Below are positions 15,243-22,811 of a DNA stretch of 32,826 nt, piece by piece (the stretch's first letter is position 1; each line of letters opens with the position of its first letter). The stretch covers positions 1 through 32,826 of the forward strand of contig DAOWME010000004.1 of the NCBI GenBank assembly GCA_030643245.1. Direction: 5' to 3'. Below the pieces are notes generated by a model, which ran no database searches, was not told the origin of the DNA, and saw only the letters and a list, made by a program, of their open reading frames with translations. The translations under genes were made by a program, and so were the position numbers. The stretch is from Deltaproteobacteria bacterium (GTDB lineage: Bacteria; Desulfobacterota; UBA8473).

Positions 15243-17336
15243 TTGGAAATCACAAAAAAGGTTAGTGTGGATATAAATGGGACGACCCTTTCCATTGAAA
15301 CCGGGAAACTGGCAAGACAGGCAGATGGATCGGCGCTTGTCACGTTTGGGGAGACAGTAGTACTGGTGACCGCTGTTGCGGAAAACAAGGTAAGGGAAGG
15401 GGTGGACTTTTTGCCCCTAACAGTGAACTATCAAGAGATGAAATATGCTGCCGGGAGGATTCCCGGTGGCTTTATGAAACGTGAGGGGCGTAACACCCTT
15501 AAGGAAACACTTACTTCAAGGCTTATCGACAGACCGGTGAGACCTCTGTTCCCGGACGGGTATTTCTATGAGACCCAGATTATTGCTACGGTATGGTCTA
15601 TGGATCAAGAGAACGAATCGGATACCCTGGCAATGATCGGCGCCTCCGCTGCCTTGGAACTGTCCAACATTCCTTTTGGAGGCCCTTTTGCGGGGGTGAG
15701 GGTAGGACGGATCGATGGTAAGTTTGTATGTAACCCGACATATTCTCAGCTTGAAGATAGTGATCTTGATCTCATTGTGGCCGGCACCCGAGACGCTGTC
15801 GTCATGGTGGAAGGTGGAGCGGACATACTCTCTGAGGACGTTATATTGGAGGCTATATGGTACGGACATCAATCCCTGCAACCGTTACTTGCGATTCAAG
15901 AGGAGCTGAAAGGAGTTGCAGGTAATCCGAAGAGGGAGTTACCAAGCACGATACCGGCACCTGATCTAAAGAAGAGGGTAGAGGATATCGCCCGTGAAAA
16001 GATAGCAAAGGCCATAAGGATTCCTGCAAAGATGGAGAGATACGGGAAATTTGATGAGATTGCAGCAGAGACTGTAGAGGCACTTTTGCCTGACTATGAG
16101 GGAAGGGAAGAGGATATAAAGGAGCATGTTACAGAGTTAAAGGAAGAGATGGTTCGAGAAATGTACATCTCGGAGAAAAAGAGGATCGATGGTCGGGCTT
16201 TTAATGACGTAAGGCCGATTGCCTGTGAAGTCGGAGTCTTACCAAGACCTCATGGTTCGGCCTTCTTCACAAGAGGTGAGACACAGGTACTGGCAACTAC
16301 GACCATTGGAACGTCAATGGATGAAAAGAAGATTGAATCCCTCGTTGGAGATAGTTTCCAGTCTTTCATGCTCCATTACAACTTCCCCCCTTTCTCAGTG
16401 GGAGAGGTCAAGTTCCTAAGAGGCCCTAACAGAAGAGAGATCGGGCATGGCGCTTTGGCAGAGAGGGCAATTGCAAGAGTATTGCCTTCAAAAGACGATT
16501 TTCCATATACCATCAGAGTTGTCTCCGATGTATTGGAGTCAAATGGTTCTTCCTCCATGGCCACTGTCTGCGGGGGGGTCCTCTCCCTTATGGATGCCGG
16601 GGTTCCCATCAAAGCCCCTGTGGGGGGCATAGCCATGGGGTTGATTAAGGAGGATGAAGATATAGCAATCCTTTCAGATATCCTCGGAGATGAAGACCAT
16701 TTGGGTGATATGGACTTCAAGGTTGCCGGCACGCGGGATGGTATTACAGCACTTCAGATGGATATAAAGATAGAGGGGATTACCAGAGATATCCTGGAAA
16801 AAGCCCTCTATCAAGCTAAAGAGGGACGGCTTCATATATTAGAGAAGATGAAAGACGCCATTGCGGAACCCAGAGAATCTCTATCCGTATACGCTCCAAG
16901 GATTCTGACCATCGAGATCAATCCTGACAAGATTCGGGATGTAATCGGGCCTGGTGGAAAAATGATCAGACAAATAGTCGAGAAGTCGGGAGCAAAGATA
17001 GACATTGAAGACTCAGGAAAAATAAATATAATATCGACTGATAACGCTGCCAGTGAGATGGCTGTTGAAATGATTAAAGAAATCTGCCAGGAGGTCCAGG
17101 TGGCAGAGCTCTATATGGGAAAGGTCAAGAAAACCACGAATTTTGGCGCCTTCGTTGAGATCCTTCCCGGACTTGACGGCCTCGTCCATATCTCCCAATT
17201 ATCTAAAGAACGGGTGAAGAACGTAACGGATGTGCTCAAGGAAGGTGATGAAGTATTGGTCAAGGTTCTTGCCATAGATGAAAATGGGAAGATCAAGCTG
17301 AGTCGAAAGGAGGCATTGGGTCAGACCCTTTATTAA
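15243..17336 (+). CDS. pnp: Polyribonucleotide nucleotidyltransferase (PNPase)
   Basis: The 697-aa phosphorolytic 3'-5' exoribonuclease has two RNase PH domains (about 1-230 and 310-540) joined by an alpha-helical linker, then KH (about 550-615, IRDVIGPGGKMIRQI) and S1 (about 620-692) RNA-binding domains. The FTRGETQ and GDSFQSF segments of the second PH core are intact. The start is TTG after GGGAGA. It is the last gene of the operon and is convergent with the unknown gene at 17438-18388. Confidence 0.98.
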   Translation: MEITKKVSVDINGTTLSIETGKLARQADGSALVTFGETVVLVTAVAENKVREGVDFLPLTVNYQEMKYAAGRIPGGFMKREGRNTLKETLTSRLIDRPVRPLFPDGYFYETQIIATVWSMDQENESDTLAMIGASAALELSNIPFGGPFAGVRVGRIDGKFVCNPTYSQLEDSDLDLIVAGTRDAVVMVEGGADILSEDVILEAIWYGHQSLQPLLAIQEELKGVAGNPKRELPSTIPAPDLKKRVEDIAREKIAKAIRIPAKMERYGKFDEIAAETVEALLPDYEGREEDIKEHVTELKEEMVREMYISEKKRIDGRAFNDVRPIACEVGVLPRPHGSAFFTRGETQVLATTTIGTSMDEKKIESLVGDSFQSFMLHYNFPPFSVGEVKFLRGPNRREIGHGALAERAIARVLPSKDDFPYTIRVVSDVLESNGSSSMATVCGGVLSLMDAGVPIKAPVGGIAMGLIKEDEDIAILSDILGDEDHLGDMDFKVAGTRDGITALQMDIKIEGITRDILEKALYQAKEGRLHILEKMKDAIAEPRESLSVYAPRILTIEINPDKIRDVIGPGGKMIRQIVEKSGAKIDIEDSGKINIISTDNAASEMAVEMIKEICQEVQVAELYMGKVKKTTNFGAFVEILPGLDGLVHISQLSKERVKNVTDVLKEGDEVLVKVLAIDENGKIKLSRKEALGQTLY

Positions 17337-17378
17337 GGTTAAATAGAGATAGCCAGTGATAATGGGATGTTTGACGTT

Positions 17379-17400
17379 CAGCGTCATTGATTTGACGCTG
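17379..17400. terminator. Hairpin between convergent genes (possible bidirectional terminator)
   Basis: CAGCGTCA (17379-17386) and TGACGCTG (17393-17400) form a perfect 8-bp stem with a 6-base loop, between the ends of pnp and the opposite-strand gene. There is no T-run on either side, so intrinsic termination is uncertain; it may serve as a 3'-end stabiliser. Confidence 0.45.
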
Positions 17401-17437
17401 GGGAGACTACCGGGATGATGTCACTGGGATTCGTCAT

Positions 17438-18388
17438 CTATAATTCAAGCTCCTCCAGGACGGCCGCTGCCAGGAGAGGCAGCATTATCTCGTGGTGTCC
17501 GGTTATGGAGTACCCCTTTCCGTTGCCTGAAGTCGGCCTCTTCACCACATTAGTAATGGGACGGTAATGCTGGATGAAGTCCATGTTAACAGTGGTGAAA
17601 TCCTTGACATCAAAGCCCAAGTTACGAACCAGAGTCAGGGCTTTCAGGAATACCTCGGGCAATACCACGGAAGAACCTATGTTCATATAGACCCCTCCTT
17701 GCAGATGGGATATTATTGAAGAGAAAATACGGAAGTCCAGATGAGACCCCTTGCCGACGGCAGCTCCGTCACAAGAGGGATGCATGTGGACTATGTCTGT
17801 TCCGATAGCTATATGGACTGTTATGGGAACTCCTAACCTGGCCCCTGATGCCAGGATGCTCAAGTTGCTGTGAGGAGGGTCGAGTTCGAGTAACCTTCTT
17901 CCCACCGACTCCCCGATCCCCCGCCCTTTTTTAACACCTTCGGAAATGGCCTCATTGATTATCGTCGCTGTCTCCTCTGCCATCCCAAAGGAGCCTCCTT
18001 TTAATCCGTCACTCACATCTTCAGAGGTTTGCCCTGCCATCGCTATTTCTGAATCATGAATAATCCCTGCCCCATTCAGGGCCAGGGAGGTTATTATGCC
18101 TCTTTCCATCAGGTCTATGATGACGGGATTTAACCCGACCTTTATAACATGGGCTCCAAGGCCACAGACGATTACTCTGTGGGCCTTATAGGCCCTTACC
18201 ATCTCAGAGACAACTGCCTTCAGATCCCTGGAAGCCAGGATATCAGGCAGACTCTCCATGAATTGTCTAAAACTTCCGCCCCTGGAATATGTCTTCCCAA
18301 AGTGCCTTATAGTTACCTTGCTGCGCCTCTCCCTCAATGAATGGCTCTTAATTCCATTGAGTTCTATAGGTTCAAACCCCTTCTTCAT
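17438..18388 (-). CDS. Conserved protein of unknown function linked to nrdG
   Basis: The 316-aa soluble protein resembles a conserved hypothetical family that I associate with deltaproteobacteria. Visible features: a Gly-rich, possibly nucleotide-binding VIVCGLGAHVIKVGLNP (about 72-88), LNGAGIIHDSEIA (about 103-115), GTDIVHMHPS, GGVYMNIGSSVVLPEVF and a C-terminal HYRPITNVVKRP. The Rossmann-like character hints at a deoxyhypusine-synthase-like fold, but I cannot confirm that and assign no function. The ATG lies inside the last codons of nrdG (17-base overlap) after a GAGG ribosome-binding site, so it is translationally coupled to the RNR activase. Confidence 0.8.
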   Translation of the reverse strand: MKKGFEPIELNGIKSHSLRERRSKVTIRHFGKTYSRGGSFRQFMESLPDILASRDLKAVVSEMVRAYKAHRVIVCGLGAHVIKVGLNPVIIDLMERGIITSLALNGAGIIHDSEIAMAGQTSEDVSDGLKGGSFGMAEETATIINEAISEGVKKGRGIGESVGRRLLELDPPHSNLSILASGARLGVPITVHIAIGTDIVHMHPSCDGAAVGKGSHLDFRIFSSIISHLQGGVYMNIGSSVVLPEVFLKALTLVRNLGFDVKDFTTVNMDFIQHYRPITNVVKRPTSGNGKGYSITGHHEIMLPLLAAAVLEELEL

Positions 18389-19091
18389 TTACTTCCTCAC
18401 TGGCATCCTGAAGAATCTCAGAGACCTTATCCTGCAACCTCTTCAAGTCCTCATCATTGTAAGGCGCTACACCCTTCAGTCTGGCGTCTAGGGGGTCAGA
18501 TGGATTGAAATTCTGAAGGGTGAGTTTCTTTGCCCCGGCCAGCTGTCTTGCCAATTCCATGATGTCCACTTCGTTGAGTAAACTGGGGACGATGGTAGTC
18601 CTGAACTCATATGGAAGCGTGCCCCCCTTCAACAGCAAGATGCTTTCCTTTATGCTTTCTAAATTGACCGGCACACCGGCGCATCTGGAATATCTGGTTT
18701 TATCTAAAGGACCTTTAACATCCATAGACACATAGTCTATGAGTCTGTTCCGCAAGAGTTTTTTCATTATCCCCGGGTTTGTCCCGTTGGTATCGAGCTT
18801 TATGAGGAGGCCTTTTGCTTTAAACGTGCAAACAAGTTCGGGAAGAGACGGATGCAGGGTAGGTTCCCCTCCAGTTATGCAGATACCATCAATCCATCCC
18901 CTGAACTCGTCTAAACGATTTAGAATATGATCCATGGAAATTGTCTCATACTTCTCAGGGTTCAGAACAAGCCCATAATTATGGCAATAAGGACAGCGAA
19001 AGTTACAGAGAGGTAGGAATATTACAGAGGCTATCTTACCCGGCCAATCTACAAAAGAAGTCTCCCAGAAACCCTTGATTTCATTCAACAT
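18372..19091 (-). CDS. nrdG: Anaerobic ribonucleoside-triphosphate reductase activating protein
   Basis: The 239-aa radical-SAM enzyme uses a [4Fe-4S] cluster and S-adenosylmethionine to install the glycyl radical on NrdD. The cluster ligands are C29, C33 and C36 in CNFRCPYC; the SAM-binding GGEP is at 74-77. The opening KGFWETSFVDWPGKI matches the longer NrdG subfamily found in many anaerobes. It lies on the minus strand in line with nrdD and the redoxin, but a repeat-filled gap of 328 bp separates it from the redoxin gene. The ribosome-binding site is weak. Confidence 0.93.
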   Translation of the reverse strand: MLNEIKGFWETSFVDWPGKIASVIFLPLCNFRCPYCHNYGLVLNPEKYETISMDHILNRLDEFRGWIDGICITGGEPTLHPSLPELVCTFKAKGLLIKLDTNGTNPGIMKKLLRNRLIDYVSMDVKGPLDKTRYSRCAGVPVNLESIKESILLLKGGTLPYEFRTTIVPSLLNEVDIMELARQLAGAKKLTLQNFNPSDPLDARLKGVAPYNDEDLKRLQDKVSEILQDASEEVNEEGV

Positions 19092-19161
19092 CTTCCAGAC
19101 TTTTTATGGAAAGTAGACGTCCGAAGGGTATTATTCGCTTACCCCTGGCATATATTGCAGC

Positions 19162-19347
19162 AAATTATCGACCTGTGCAGTAGGTCAGGTTTACCACTTG
19201 CCGGCTACTTATTTCGTTTGCTTGTTATGAACTACAATCTGGCATAAGGTTGTATGTTTAATGGTGGATACGTCTCTTATGTATATTTGGATGTTGGCCA
19301 GGTCCTTACGTATAACAAGCAAACGAAACAAGCAGCCGGCGCTTAAC
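19162..19347. repeat. R4 element with 29-bp inverted ends, within the nrd cluster
   Basis: A block 19162-19228 (reverse of the copy at 88-150) ends in a 29-bp segment, GCCGGCTACTTATTTCG... (19200-19228), that recurs inverted at 19312-19340 with three differences. The 83-bp interior carries no gene. It fills most of the 328-bp gap between the redoxin gene and nrdG. Confidence 0.75.
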
Positions 19348-19419
19348 GCAATCCTGTTTTAACTGAATCGTAGGAGACACTTTAAGACACTAGGTTTGTG
19401 TAACTTCACAGGTCGCAAA

Positions 19420-19689
19420 TTATTGGTAATATCGACCTATGAGCTTCTGTACTTCTTGAGCCGTAGGGACTGTACCTCGAAAATCAGCAATCTGGTTAGA
19501 TTCTTCATCTTCTATGATCATGGTCGGTGTTGCCATAACACTATAGTATGCCCCCTCTGCCAGCCCATTCACAGTATCCAAATCAAAAATTGCCACTTTG
19601 ATGCCTTCTTCCTCCAATATACTCCCAACGCTTTTGGCAGAAGGACACTTAGAACAGTTAGATTTCCAGAATATCTTTACAGATCCCAT
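19420..19689 (-). CDS. Small thioredoxin/glutaredoxin-like protein (NrdH-type role likely)
   Basis: The 89-aa single-domain redoxin has active site C12-S-K-C15 after a beta strand VKIFWKSN, and a cis-proline in ATPTMII (T54-P55-T56). There is no signal peptide. It lies 68 bases downstream of nrdD on the same strand, which suggests it supplies electrons to the reductase, as NrdH-type redoxins do for some class III enzymes that do not use formate. A clean GGAGAGGAG precedes the ATG. The fold is confident; the partnership is inferred from position. Confidence 0.85.
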   Translation of the reverse strand: MGSVKIFWKSNCSKCPSAKSVGSILEEEGIKVAIFDLDTVNGLAEGAYYSVMATPTMIIEDEESNQIADFRGTVPTAQEVQKLIGRYYQ

Positions 19690-19757
19690 AAATCTCCTCT
19701 CCTTTTTTACACTTCACCCCGATTGTTCGCTATATGATGGGCGCAATATGACGGGGT

Positions 19758-21908
19758 TCAGTGAGATTTTTGCCTAATATTAATGATATCTGATTCTCCG
19801 TCCTTAAAGAACCCCTGATTTCTAAACCGCTCGTGGAGTTCTCCAATTTTTCCCTTGTTCCAGCTTGAGGTCTTTGTGAAATAGCCAGTAATTCTTGTGA
19901 TACCTTCTACCTCACCGGAACCGCAATACCTGCATTTCTCCATTAACCCCCTGGCTGTCTTACCGCAAGACGAGCAGGTTGTAAATTCAGGAGAAAAGGC
20001 TATCTGATCATTTAAGGTGCGTTTAAAAGTTTTTGTCACAAGGTTTGCCAATGATTCCTTTGATGGCCTCGCCTCACCCAGCCATATATGGGTCAAGGCC
20101 CCTGCCTCTATGAGCGGATGAAAAAGCCCTTCCTTTCTCACCCGTTCGATCGGATTCATCCTGGACGAGACGGGAAGATATGTGGAATTTGTATAATAGA
20201 CCTCTACTTTCGAAATGTCTCCTTTGACGATGTGACCCGATTCCGGCGAATGGTATCTAAGATCCAACTTGGCAAAACGATAAGCGGTGCTCTCTGCCGG
20301 TGTTTGTTCAAGGACAAACCTCATCCCGTGCTTCTTTGTGAACTTATCGACCAATAATTTCATGTGAGCGATTATCTTTAGCCCAAACTTCAGAGCAGTC
20401 TCAGAGTGATCCAGCTCCTCACCTGTATGAATCTTGACCAGCTCATTCAACCCTAACATCCCGATCAAATATGTCGCTCTATGCATTCTCAAATAGGGAG
20501 AGCCATCTTTGTCCATAGTGAGTAATGCCAGGGGACCCTTTTCCTTGAGGGATAGCAACTTTTCTATAAAGGCCTTCTTTTGTAGATGGGCCTGTACCGC
20601 CATTTCCATGAAGTCGGAGATATTGGAGTATAGCTTGGTATCATCTCCCTTTGCCAGGTATCCCATTCTGGGTAGGTTTAAGGTTATGTTTTGAAGAGCC
20701 GTATATCTCATCTTCCACGGCTCCTTTGCATCCTCAAGATCTGAATCCTCCAGTTTGAAGCTCAATCTGCAACACTCCGAAATCTTCGCTGTATCACCCC
20801 TGTCAAATACGAAGTAAGTATTTCCTTTTTCACTTGCAATATCACATATATGGTTTAAAAACGCTTCATGGCCCTCAGTCTGGAAGAACTTCTCTGTAAT
20901 ATGGACCAGAGGTTTAGGGAAGAAGAAAGGTCTGCCGACTCCGTCCCCTTCTTTGAATACATCAAAAAGAAACCATACGAACCTTTGGGCCTCTTCCAGG
21001 TAATATCCGTAAGGTTTCCCGGTATATGTGCCGCCAGGACCGATAGCAGGGACATCTTCAAAGTGTTTTGGAATTTCCCAATAAAGATTAATATCCGTGA
21101 AGATTGCCTGTCCCCCACGGGCCACTGCCTGCTGGGAAAATTCAAAGACAAGCATTTGGGCCAACTGTCTAACTTCTTCGTCGCGTAATCCTACCAGGTA
21201 AGGGGCAAAGAATAGATTAACAGCATCCCACCCGATGGCGCCGGCAAAATTGCTCTGTAATGCAGCAGCGAACTTCACCATATGGGCTAACAGAACTTCC
21301 GGATGCTTGGCCGGTTTTGCTATGGAGAGGGAGTTGGGGAGGTTCAGGCCGAATCTCTTGATATACTCCAGTGACTGCCCTGAGCAATAAGGGCGGTCTA
21401 TAAACCCCAGATCATGGATATGAATATCTCCATGCATATGGGCATCCCCGATCTCTTGTGAAAAGACATTTAACAAAGCATATTCTTTTTTAATCATTTC
21501 TGCCAGAGTCAGGTTTGTAGCTTCAGGGCCATGAGGTACGTTGGCATTCTCTTTGTTGGGGTTTAGGATGAGTTGATCTACGTCATAAAGGGGAACCCCT
21601 AAACGGGTATGCATCTTCCTGGCCTGTTCCAAACCCCTTTCTATGAGTTTGGCATCTACCAATTCCCTTATGAGAGGCGCTGTAACAACCTTGATCTGAT
21701 AATCAATAATCTGAATTTCTACTTCTTTGCTGATCTCTTCCGCAGTATCGATATCAATAAGGGTCTCTTTTACCAGGGCATCAACGATTCGCTGCCTCTT
21801 CCAGTCCAAAAGATCCTCTTTAGAGGTTCGGACAAAAAGAGCCATATCGGTGGTTTCTTCGTCCATTCTTGCCTTATTATGTACATCAATCCCTCTCAAC
21901 GTATTCAT
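19758..21908 (-). CDS. nrdD: Anaerobic (class III) ribonucleoside-triphosphate reductase
   Basis: The 716-aa glycyl-radical enzyme converts NTPs to dNTPs without oxygen. An N-terminal region (about 25-100) resembles a degenerate ATP-cone; the catalytic barrel includes GDAHMHGDIHIHDLGFIDRP (about 154-173). Near the C-terminus are a zinc ribbon (CSSC and CRYC pairs) and the glycyl-radical loop RITGYF with G675. The tail after the radical glycine is about 41 residues, longer than I expect for NrdD. GGAGG precedes the ATG. NrdR boxes overlap the predicted promoter. Confidence 0.96.
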   Translation of the reverse strand: MNTLRGIDVHNKARMDEETTDMALFVRTSKEDLLDWKRQRIVDALVKETLIDIDTAEEISKEVEIQIIDYQIKVVTAPLIRELVDAKLIERGLEQARKMHTRLGVPLYDVDQLILNPNKENANVPHGPEATNLTLAEMIKKEYALLNVFSQEIGDAHMHGDIHIHDLGFIDRPYCSGQSLEYIKRFGLNLPNSLSIAKPAKHPEVLLAHMVKFAAALQSNFAGAIGWDAVNLFFAPYLVGLRDEEVRQLAQMLVFEFSQQAVARGGQAIFTDINLYWEIPKHFEDVPAIGPGGTYTGKPYGYYLEEAQRFVWFLFDVFKEGDGVGRPFFFPKPLVHITEKFFQTEGHEAFLNHICDIASEKGNTYFVFDRGDTAKISECCRLSFKLEDSDLEDAKEPWKMRYTALQNITLNLPRMGYLAKGDDTKLYSNISDFMEMAVQAHLQKKAFIEKLLSLKEKGPLALLTMDKDGSPYLRMHRATYLIGMLGLNELVKIHTGEELDHSETALKFGLKIIAHMKLLVDKFTKKHGMRFVLEQTPAESTAYRFAKLDLRYHSPESGHIVKGDISKVEVYYTNSTYLPVSSRMNPIERVRKEGLFHPLIEAGALTHIWLGEARPSKESLANLVTKTFKRTLNDQIAFSPEFTTCSSCGKTARGLMEKCRYCGSGEVEGITRITGYFTKTSSWNKGKIGELHERFRNQGFFKDGESDIINIRQKSH

Positions 21909-22032
21909 AAAATGCCTCCATGAGCTAAAAACGACTTTGAAAACATCAAATCGTCCTTACTGAAACGTGATGCAAAACGGTAAGGAAAGAGGTTTTCAAA
22001 TGCGCTTTAAATATGTCACAAATTGCTAATTT

Positions 22033-22080
22033 ATAGCCTATATTGTATAATTAGTTATACTATACCACAATATATAGTAT
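22033..22080. promoter_or_regulatory. Two NrdR boxes upstream of nrdD
   Basis: The box at 22065-22080 (CCACAATATATAGTAT) matches the NrdR consensus ACACWATATATWGTGT at 14 of 16 positions. A second, weaker box lies at 22033-22048 (ATAGCCTATATTGTAT, 11 of 16). Start-to-start spacing is 32 bp, close to three helical turns, as is typical for tandem NrdR boxes. NrdR represses ribonucleotide reductase genes in response to ATP/dATP. No nrdR gene is in the window. Confidence 0.85.
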
Positions 22081-22085
22081 GTCAA
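22057..22085 (-). promoter_or_regulatory. Predicted nrdD promoter
   Basis: On the minus strand, TTGACA (22080-22085), 17 bp and TAGTAT (22057-22062) form a sigma-70-type promoter. The stronger NrdR box fills the spacer between -35 and -10, so NrdR binding should exclude RNA polymerase. Confidence 0.65.
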
Positions 22086-22376
22086 GGAAAAAATTGACAT
22101 GGGGGGGGGGGAGTCTGAGAGAAAAATAAAAGTGCAAACGCCATGAGGGGTGAGGGTTCTGACGTAGCTTGGACCCTCATCTTGTCTATTGGATGAGTAA
22201 CCGAAGCTATAGAGAAACATTAAAGAGGTTCTGAGACAGACGAGGATATTCTATAAAATCCTGTTATGAAGGCCCTGAAGAGCCAGCAAACATAACGATT
22301 TATGATGTGTGTCTGAAAAAGCAGAAATAGACAAGTGAGAAGTAGAAGATCCCTAAGGGGGGAAAACGCGAATCCG
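22086..22376. other. Gene-free spacer with an 11-G homopolymer
   Basis: No coding region, repeat family or clear terminator is visible here. An uninterrupted run of 11 G lies at 22101-22111, about 16 bases upstream of the nrdD -35 box. Confidence 0.5.
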
Positions 22377-22790
22377 TCACAATACGCTTCTTTCCCTCTT
22401 TATTCGCTCCATGATATGGTCAACAATTACCTCTCCCGGTGTCCCCTGTCCAAAAAGACCCGTTATACCCATCTTCTCCAATATTGGCTTGTTTTCTTCT
22501 CCTATTCTGCCACCACCAAACACGCATATGTCACCAGCGTCTTTTTCCTTCAATAGCTCCACTACCGAAGGGAAGTAAACCATATAGAGGTCGTCATTGA
22601 GATAACTCAAAACGATGCCGTCAACATCTTCATCTATGGCGGCATTCACGATTTCTTCAACTGTATGAAACGTACCTATATATATTACTTCTATGCCTGC
22701 TTTTCGTAATTCCGATGCTACGTATAATAGTCCGCGATCGTGGCAATCAAGTCCAGGCGCTCCCGCCAACACACGTATTTTTCTTTTCAC
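22377..22790 (-). CDS. B12-binding small subunit of a methylmalonyl-CoA-mutase-type enzyme
   Basis: The 137-aa protein is a stand-alone cobalamin-binding domain. The base-off/His-on motif is D15-C-H17-D-R-G20, where H17 is the lower axial ligand to cobalt. Later GGGRIG (about 93-98) and GLFGQGTP match the family's second and third B12-contact regions. The length equals separate small subunits such as those of archaeal methylmalonyl-CoA, isobutyryl-CoA and 2-hydroxyisobutyryl-CoA mutases. The start is GTG after GGAGGTG. It begins 21 bases after the large-subunit gene. Confidence 0.93.
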   Translation of the reverse strand: MKRKIRVLAGAPGLDCHDRGLLYVASELRKAGIEVIYIGTFHTVEEIVNAAIDEDVDGIVLSYLNDDLYMVYFPSVVELLKEKDAGDICVFGGGRIGEENKPILEKMGITGLFGQGTPGEVIVDHIMERIKRERSVL

Positions 22791-22811
22791 CTTTTCACCT
22801 CCGTATCAACG

